Shown here piece after piece: positions 14,726-16,715 of a stretch of 16,715 nucleotides of DNA. Source of the DNA: JAWKTT01 sp041398965 (GTDB lineage: Bacteria > Planctomycetota > Planctomycetia > Planctomycetales > Planctomycetaceae); NCBI GenBank assembly GCA_041398965.1, contig JAWKTT010000059.1, positions 1 through 16,715 of the forward strand, in the 5' to 3' direction. Numbering within the stretch: position 1 is the stretch's first letter; each line of letters begins with the position of its first letter. The position numbers and the translations under genes are program-made. The notes under the pieces were generated by a model. It was not told the origin of the DNA. It saw only the letters and a list, made by a program, of their open reading frames with translations, and ran no database searches.

Positions 14726-14739
14726 AGCGGACATCCGCT
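14726..14739. repeat. Short palindrome sharing ten bases with the 1718-1771 repeat
   Basis: AGCGGA and TCCGCT surround CA, a six-base perfect inverted repeat. Its GCGGACATCC (14727-14736) is identical to 1718-1727. It lies 65 bases past the creatininase-family stop, in a 224-base gap with no gene. Confidence 0.35.
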
Positions 14740-14803
14740 GACTTTCATCGGGGCGCCGATCCCGTTGCGAGGTTACACGCGGGGCGGTGAGGTTCAGGTC
14801 TGA

Positions 14804-15580
14804 TCACACCGATTCGCCAACAAAATCCGAATACTTGATTCCGATTGGCTCCACAAGCAGTTGCTCGATCGTTGTCGCGAGTCGCTGTACCAGTCCTTTG
14901 AACAGGATGGCCCCCTTCTCGGACGACGCCAGATCGGGGCGACCCGTAGATCCTAATGCAGTACGCTGCATCATGTCGCGACTGACAAACAAACCATCGA
15001 TCTGATCGGTGACCAACTCCCCTGCGTTAGCTCGTTTGTCGTGATCGACCAGTTCGGGGCGCAGGTGCATCAACAATGAAGTTTCGAATTCGCAGGCATG
15101 CCCCACGTATTTATGGCCACCTTCGAGAGCCTCATGCAACAGGTCGTTGGCGCCCGACCAGTAAGAGCCACCGACAAGCAGAGATTCAGGGTACTTCGGT
15201 TGCAACTGTCTCAAGGCGACCTTGAGCGGATCGACGTTGCCGCCATGTCCGTTAAGCAGCAGGATTCGCTTGTATCCATCCTTCAGGAGGGACTCAACCA
15301 CTTCGCATAACGTGGCGATATAGGTATCGAGGTTCGCCGTGAGCGTGGCACCAAATCTCAGATGGTGGGCGCTCGCTCCTAACCATAAAGTCGGAGTTAG
15401 CAGGATATTCATGGGCTGCAATTGTTCCAGTGCTTCGGCAATGGCAGTGCAAATGATGGTGTCGGTTCCGGCTGGCATGTGGGGACCATGCTGCTCGAGT
15501 GCGGCGATGGGGACAATTGCCAACACACGATCACGTGCGACCTGTGCCAGTTGCGGTGCAGTCATCTCAAGCATCTTCAT
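14804..15580 (-). CDS. Creatininase-family metal-dependent amidohydrolase
   Basis: The family hydrolyses cyclic or formyl amides using two divalent metals; members include creatininase, the FAPy deformylase ArfB and MftE. The 258 residues carry IVPIAALEQHGPHMPAGTD (22-40) with probable ligands E29, H31 and D40, then LLLNGHGGN (107-115) with H112, and GHACEFETS (160-168) with E164/E166. No signal peptide is visible, so it is cytoplasmic. True creatininases have N-G-H-Y-E-N with a second ligand (Glu122); here that place is Gly114, as in the deformylase-like branch, so creatinine is probably not the substrate. The gene starts 14 bases before the end of a sodium:solute symporter gene, suggesting that the symporter imports the substrate. 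An ATG two codons downstream could also be the start. Confidence 0.9.
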   Translation of the reverse strand: MKMLEMTAPQLAQVARDRVLAIVPIAALEQHGPHMPAGTDTIICTAIAEALEQLQPMNILLTPTLWLGASAHHLRFGATLTANLDTYIATLCEVVESLLKDGYKRILLLNGHGGNVDPLKVALRQLQPKYPESLLVGGSYWSGANDLLHEALEGGHKYVGHACEFETSLLMHLRPELVDHDKRANAGELVTDQIDGLFVSRDMMQRTALGSTGRPDLASSEKGAILFKGLVQRLATTIEQLLVEPIGIKYSDFVGESV

Positions 15581-16715
15581 AGGTCAACGGGCTTTCTTCG
15601 GTTTTGAACGATTGAGGGGTGATTTTCTGAATCGCCTGTTCGTGTCGTCGCATGATGTCGTAGTAGGTAAATCCGGAGTATGATCGTGTCCCCAGGCAGC
15701 CCAACAACAGTCCGAGTCCCAAAGCCAAACCAAATCCAATCGGCCAAAACCAGACGGAGTACCAGTTAGACTGAGAATACATAAATGCCAGCGTGACCCC
15801 TGTCGCCAGAATGACGCTTAGAAACACTCCAACAGTGTTCGCACGACGGGAGAAAAAGGCCAAAAGAAATATCGCCAACAGCGGCCCGCCGAAGGCAGCC
15901 GTTAGCTTTTTGCCGATATCAAAAACATTTCCCAGGCTGCTGACGTTGCAGGCTAATGTGATGGCGATGGTGCCAATGGTTATGACCAGCAGGCGGATGA
16001 ACGTTAACTCCCCCTGTTCGGTTTTCGGGCGGAGATGCGGTGCAAGTCGGTCGCGAAGGTCAACGACGAGTACCGTGGTGACGGAGTGAATTCCGGAGTC
16101 AATGCTGGACATGATCGCGGCCAACAGGGCGGCCAGAAACAATCCTGCAAGTCCGGGAGGAAAGTGGGTCTTTACGAAAGTCGGCATTGCCTTGTCGGCT
16201 ATCTTGGGGAAAGCGGACAGCACCTCGCTAAGGGTCCCGTCCCCCAGTTCACCCGGGTGCATCGAGTAATACGAGTAAAGTGCAACTCCAATCATCATCA
16301 ATCCTGGGACGACGATCCACATTCCCAATAGATTGAGTAAGGCTCCGACTTGTGATGTCCGCTCAGATCGTGCTGACAGGTATCTCTGCACGGCCACTTG
16401 ATCAGCACCGAACGCCGAGAGTGCTTCGAGGAAGACTCCGACGAGAATGGCCCATGAGCCATGTTGCAGGGTCAGCGAGGGAGAGAAGTCGACGACAAGG
16501 TGTTGACGGTTTGAAAAGTAGTGTGAGAAGACATCGTTTAGCGAACTCTCTGTCTGGCTCAACACGAGCCCCAGGGTTACCAGGATGGTCAGCGTGAAGA
16601 CGAAGAACTGAATGACATCAGTCCACATGACGGCCCTTAGCCCTCCCATCATCGTATAGCCTATTGAGACAACGCCAACGCCAACAATCACAGGGACTTC
16701 GGGCAGGCCCGTCAC
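15567..16715 (-). CDS. Sodium:solute symporter, SSS/SLC5 family (C-terminal part)
   Basis: Only the last 382 codons are in the window; the N-terminus lies beyond 16715, and the first visible codon is an internal GTG. The sequence is strongly hydrophobic with about nine membrane segments. GYTMMGGLRAVMWTDVIQFF near the visible start is a hallmark of the family, matching its G-G-L-x-A-V-x-x-T-D-x-x-Q motif. Later come LAGLFLAALLAAIMSSIDSG, with the conserved A-A-x-M-S-S-x-D of transmembrane segment 8, and paired segments ending in a cytoplasmic tail rich in charged residues. Family members couple uptake of sugars, carboxylates, amino acids or related compounds to sodium. The last 14 bases overlap the start of the amidohydrolase gene, so the two are probably cotranscribed and functionally linked. 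Substrate unknown. Confidence 0.92.
   Translation of the reverse strand: MTGLPEVPVIVGVGVVSIGYTMMGGLRAVMWTDVIQFFVFTLTILVTLGLVLSQTESSLNDVFSHYFSNRQHLVVDFSPSLTLQHGSWAILVGVFLEALSAFGADQVAVQRYLSARSERTSQVGALLNLLGMWIVVPGLMMIGVALYSYYSMHPGELGDGTLSEVLSAFPKIADKAMPTFVKTHFPPGLAGLFLAALLAAIMSSIDSGIHSVTTVLVVDLRDRLAPHLRPKTEQGELTFIRLLVITIGTIAITLACNVSSLGNVFDIGKKLTAAFGGPLLAIFLLAFFSRRANTVGVFLSVILATGVTLAFMYSQSNWYSVWFWPIGFGLALGLGLLLGCLGTRSYSGFTYYDIMRRHEQAIQKITPQSFKTEESPLTYEDA

Overview
The window looks like chromosomal DNA from a planctomycete. The evidence is gene content: two secreted sulfatases, a DUF1080 (3-keto-disaccharide hydrolase) protein, a twin-arginine start typical of DUF1552 proteins, and three proteins of unknown function whose sequence style I know only from planctomycetes (a HEAT-type secreted protein, its overlapping partner, and a protein ending in a W-A-K-I-P-P ... 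Y-F-R-R-L block). I cannot name the genus. All but one of the genes are on the minus strand, and no gene-free stretch exceeds 300 bases.

Positions 1-7824 (minus) hold a secreted polysaccharide-degradation cluster. In order of decreasing coordinate it contains a PL9-like pectate lyase with an intact calcium cluster and catalytic lysine, an arylsulfatase, an exported protein with two alpha/beta-hydrolase catalytic domains, a DUF1080 protein, an SGSH-like sulfatase, and the first 22 codons of a probable DUF1552 protein. Every complete gene has a signal peptide, so the set probably strips sulfate and acyl groups from an acidic, perhaps pectin-like, polysaccharide and cuts the chain. A 25-base element recurs in the same orientation upstream of both sulfatases, and one copy is part of a perfect 15-bp inverted repeat.

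Positions 7928-9600 (minus) hold two coupled genes of unknown function (4-base GTGA overlap). They diverge from a single plus-strand gene (9858-10511) that has a good sigma70-type promoter.

Positions 10721-14579 (minus) form a translation block: an FAD-dependent oxidoreductase resembling the MnmC oxidase domain, an overlapping MnmM (YtqB)-type methyltransferase, then rpsB and tsf. rpsB has a clear promoter. A terminator-like hairpin lies between rpsB and tsf, and a strong intrinsic terminator follows tsf. The oxidase-methyltransferase pair is the most interesting feature. It could form a two-protein replacement for bifunctional MnmC in making mnm5(s2)U34 in tRNA.

Positions 14804-16715 (minus) hold a creatininase-family metal amidohydrolase that overlaps a sodium:solute symporter, cut by the window edge. 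They look like an uptake-plus-hydrolysis pair. I found no tRNA, rRNA, CRISPR array, insertion sequence or phage gene. Apart from the oxidase/MnmM pair and some regulatory details, this is ordinary planctomycete chromosome.
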